Assembly: GCA_020850455.1 (NCBI GenBank)
Contig: JADZEQ010000005.1
Span: forward strand, 222,873 to 286,872
Length of the DNA: 64,000 bases
Direction: 5' to 3'
Source: Sphingomonadaceae bacterium
Lineage (GTDB): Bacteria > Pseudomonadota > Alphaproteobacteria > Sphingomonadales > Sphingomonadaceae
Shown: piece after piece, positions 62,627 to 64,000 of the stretch
Numbering within the stretch: position 1 is the first letter of the stretch
Layout of the letters: the number at the start of each line of letters is the position of its first letter
Made by a program: the position numbers and the translations under genes
Notes under the pieces: model-generated
Databases searched by the model: none
Seen by the model: the letters and a program-made list of their open reading frames with translations, nothing else
Told to the model about the DNA's origin: nothing

Positions 62627-64000
62627 TCAGGCGGCTGGTTGTATATTTTGCCCGTAATCAATCACCGCGTCGCGCCGCAAATCCCGCAAATAACGCTCTG
62701 CGCGGCGCTGCACCCGTTCCTGCCGCAATTGGTCAGCGACTTGGTCGGCGGACGGGGTTGTCGCTTCGGTCGGCATGTCGCGCCCGCACAGCACCAGCAC
62801 ACTGACACCAGTTTGCGGTGAACCGAACATCGGGGTTACCTGCCCAATTTGCATCGCCGCGAGTGAGGATTGGAGCGGTGCCGGCAAATCGCGCAGCGCA
62901 ATCTGGTCACGGCTGATAACCTCTGCGCCCAAGGCGGCAGCAACCGTGTCTGCCGCGCCGCAACCGGCAATGGTGCGCGTCTGCGCCGAAAAATTCGACG
63001 CGACTTCCGCAGCGCGTGTCGGCGTTGTGCCCACCGGGAAGGCATAGGTGATTTGCTTCAGGCTGAGCACCGCGTCGCGCGGATCGGCGGTCAGCACGCG
63101 GCGCGTGTCGATCAGATAGAGGATGGAAATGCCGCCCGGACTTTCGAGCGGACCGGCCAATTGCCCCGGCTGCATGGTCTGCACCGCTTCGGCAAGCGAT
63201 GCAGGCAATTGGCTAAGGCGCAACCAGCCCAAATCCCCGCCGACGGAGGCGGATGTGGTTTGCGAAAAGCGGGTAGCCATATCCTGAAAACTGACTTCGC
63301 CGCTCGACAATTGTTCCATGATCCGGCGGCCATTTTCCGCCACCGCCTGCATGTTGGATGCATTGGCTGGCAAATAAATTTCGCCCACGCGATATTCGGC
63401 CTGCCCCCGGTTGCTTTCCAACCGTGCGAGCGAAGCCTCCACCTCCTCCTGACTGACGTTGGTGAAGGGGTCGATGTTGCGCGCGAGTATATTTTGCCAT
63501 GAAAGGCTGGCGCGGATCTGCTGACGCATGGATGCAACCGAACTGCCCGCCGCCACCAAAAATTGCGAAAATTGTTGGGGTGTCTGCCGCAATCCGGCGG
63601 CAACACGTTCATATTGCTGGTCTATTTCTGCATCGGTCGGCGCGATTTCGGTTGCGCGCGCTTCTTGAATTTGCAGCATTTCATCGATCAACTGGCCGAA
63701 AATCTGCAAACGCAATGTCTGCAATTGTTCGGGTGGAATTTGTCCCTGATTGGCCATGCGTACCAGCGCCAGCCGTTGTTCCACATCGGTCGCGGTGATA
63801 ATTTCACCATTCACGGTTGCGGTCGGGCGATAGACATTGCTGTCGCCATTGCCCAGCAATTCGACATTGGCCGGAATGTCCAGCCCATCCACCGACACGC
63901 TGTTGCCTGTGCTTTGGGCCAGTACCGCCGTTTGCGGCAACAGCAATGCGGCGATGGCAATGCCACTACGGAAAATCGGTCGCCGCTGCTTGGGCAAGCC
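62627..64000 (-). CDS. surA: Periplasmic chaperone and isomerase SurA, 5' end at the window edge
   Basis: The visible 457 residues begin with a signal peptide (about the first 28 residues ending VLAQS), then the SurA N-terminal domain (INGEIITATDVEQRL-like, here VNGEIITATDVEQRLALVRM), and a parvulin rotamase domain with QDMATRFSQTTSASVGGDLGW and QPGQLAGPLESPGGISILYL. It helps fold outer-membrane beta-barrels. The only start inside the window is a TTG at 63997, so the true start may be past 64000; lptD would usually lie just beyond. Confidence 0.93.
   Translation of the reverse strand, partial: GLPKQRRPIFRSGIAIAALLLPQTAVLAQSTGNSVSVDGLDIPANVELLGNGDSNVYRPTATVNGEIITATDVEQRLALVRMANQGQIPPEQLQTLRLQIFGQLIDEMLQIQEARATEIAPTDAEIDQQYERVAAGLRQTPQQFSQFLVAAGSSVASMRQQIRASLSWQNILARNIDPFTNVSQEEVEASLARLESNRGQAEYRVGEIYLPANASNMQAVAENGRRIMEQLSSGEVSFQDMATRFSQTTSASVGGDLGWLRLSQLPASLAEAVQTMQPGQLAGPLESPGGISILYLIDTRRVLTADPRDAVLSLKQITYAFPVGTTPTRAAEVASNFSAQTRTIAGCGAADTVAAALGAEVISRDQIALRDLPAPLQSSLAAMQIGQVTPMFGSPQTGVSVLVLCGRDMPTEATTPSADQVADQLRQERVQRRAERYLRDLRRDAVIDYGQNIQPAA

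Overview
The window reads as a stretch of chromosome from an alphaproteobacterium of the order Sphingomonadales (Sphingomonas, Sphingopyxis, Sphingorhabdus or a close relative). This is inferred from the GC-rich coding bias, the TonB receptor, DUF1254 and sulfatase gene content, a cpdR gene beside an N-formylglutamate amidohydrolase, a chvI-chvG-hprK-rapZ-EIIA-HPr cluster beside pckA, and an exosortase A (XrtA) exopolysaccharide locus. No rRNA operon, CRISPR array, complete insertion sequence or replication origin was seen.

Positions 1-6925 hold an uptake and catabolism regulon. A TonB-dependent receptor, a FadR-type GntR regulator and a secreted sulfatase (cut by the left edge) run leftward. 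A DUF1254/DUF1214 protein and a degenerate M28-like lipoprotein run rightward. Two 13-bp operators of the FadR type sit about 50 bases in front of the two divergent transcripts.

Positions about 7000-12440 are an accessory island lying against the 3' end of a tRNA-Ser gene. It carries an FRG-domain protein with one or two unrecognised partner proteins, a decayed phage-type module (DUF5681 proteins and a DNA-modification methylase, several frameshifted) and an AT-rich DUF1493-like gene.

Positions 12438-20185 are housekeeping: tRNA-Ser(GGA), tRNA-Thr(GGT) and tRNA-Val(GAC), a cyclase-like protein, a cyclophilin-like protein, CpdR, an N-formylglutamate amidohydrolase, SapC, a GlcD-type flavoprotein and an RhlE-type helicase.

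Positions 20182-38966 are a compact XrtA/PEP-CTERM exopolysaccharide locus in two divergent transcripts. The left arm has two alpha/beta hydrolases, an acyl carrier protein and an acetyltransferase. The right arm has an acyl-CoA ligase, a PLP decarboxylase, an export lipoprotein, a Wzz-type protein, a BY-kinase, an outer-membrane barrel, an AAA ATPase, a polysaccharide deacetylase, a FemAB protein, a glycosyltransferase, an exosortase A-EpsI fusion and an amidotransferase. No flippase, polymerase, initiating transferase or PEP-CTERM substrate is visible here.

Positions 38963-64000 are again core genome: truA-fmt, recR, def, rmuC, a META lipoprotein, a SpoU-type methyltransferase, the PTS-type regulatory chain (HPr, EIIA, RapZ, HprK) with the ChvG/ChvI two-component system, pckA, a DUF3597 gene, two small proteins with calcium-loop-like motifs, a DUF885 lipoprotein, NfeD and a stomatin/QmcA protein, an M28 peptidase, guaB, rsmB, a TPR protein and the rsmA-pdxA-surA group, whose surA gene runs to the right edge.
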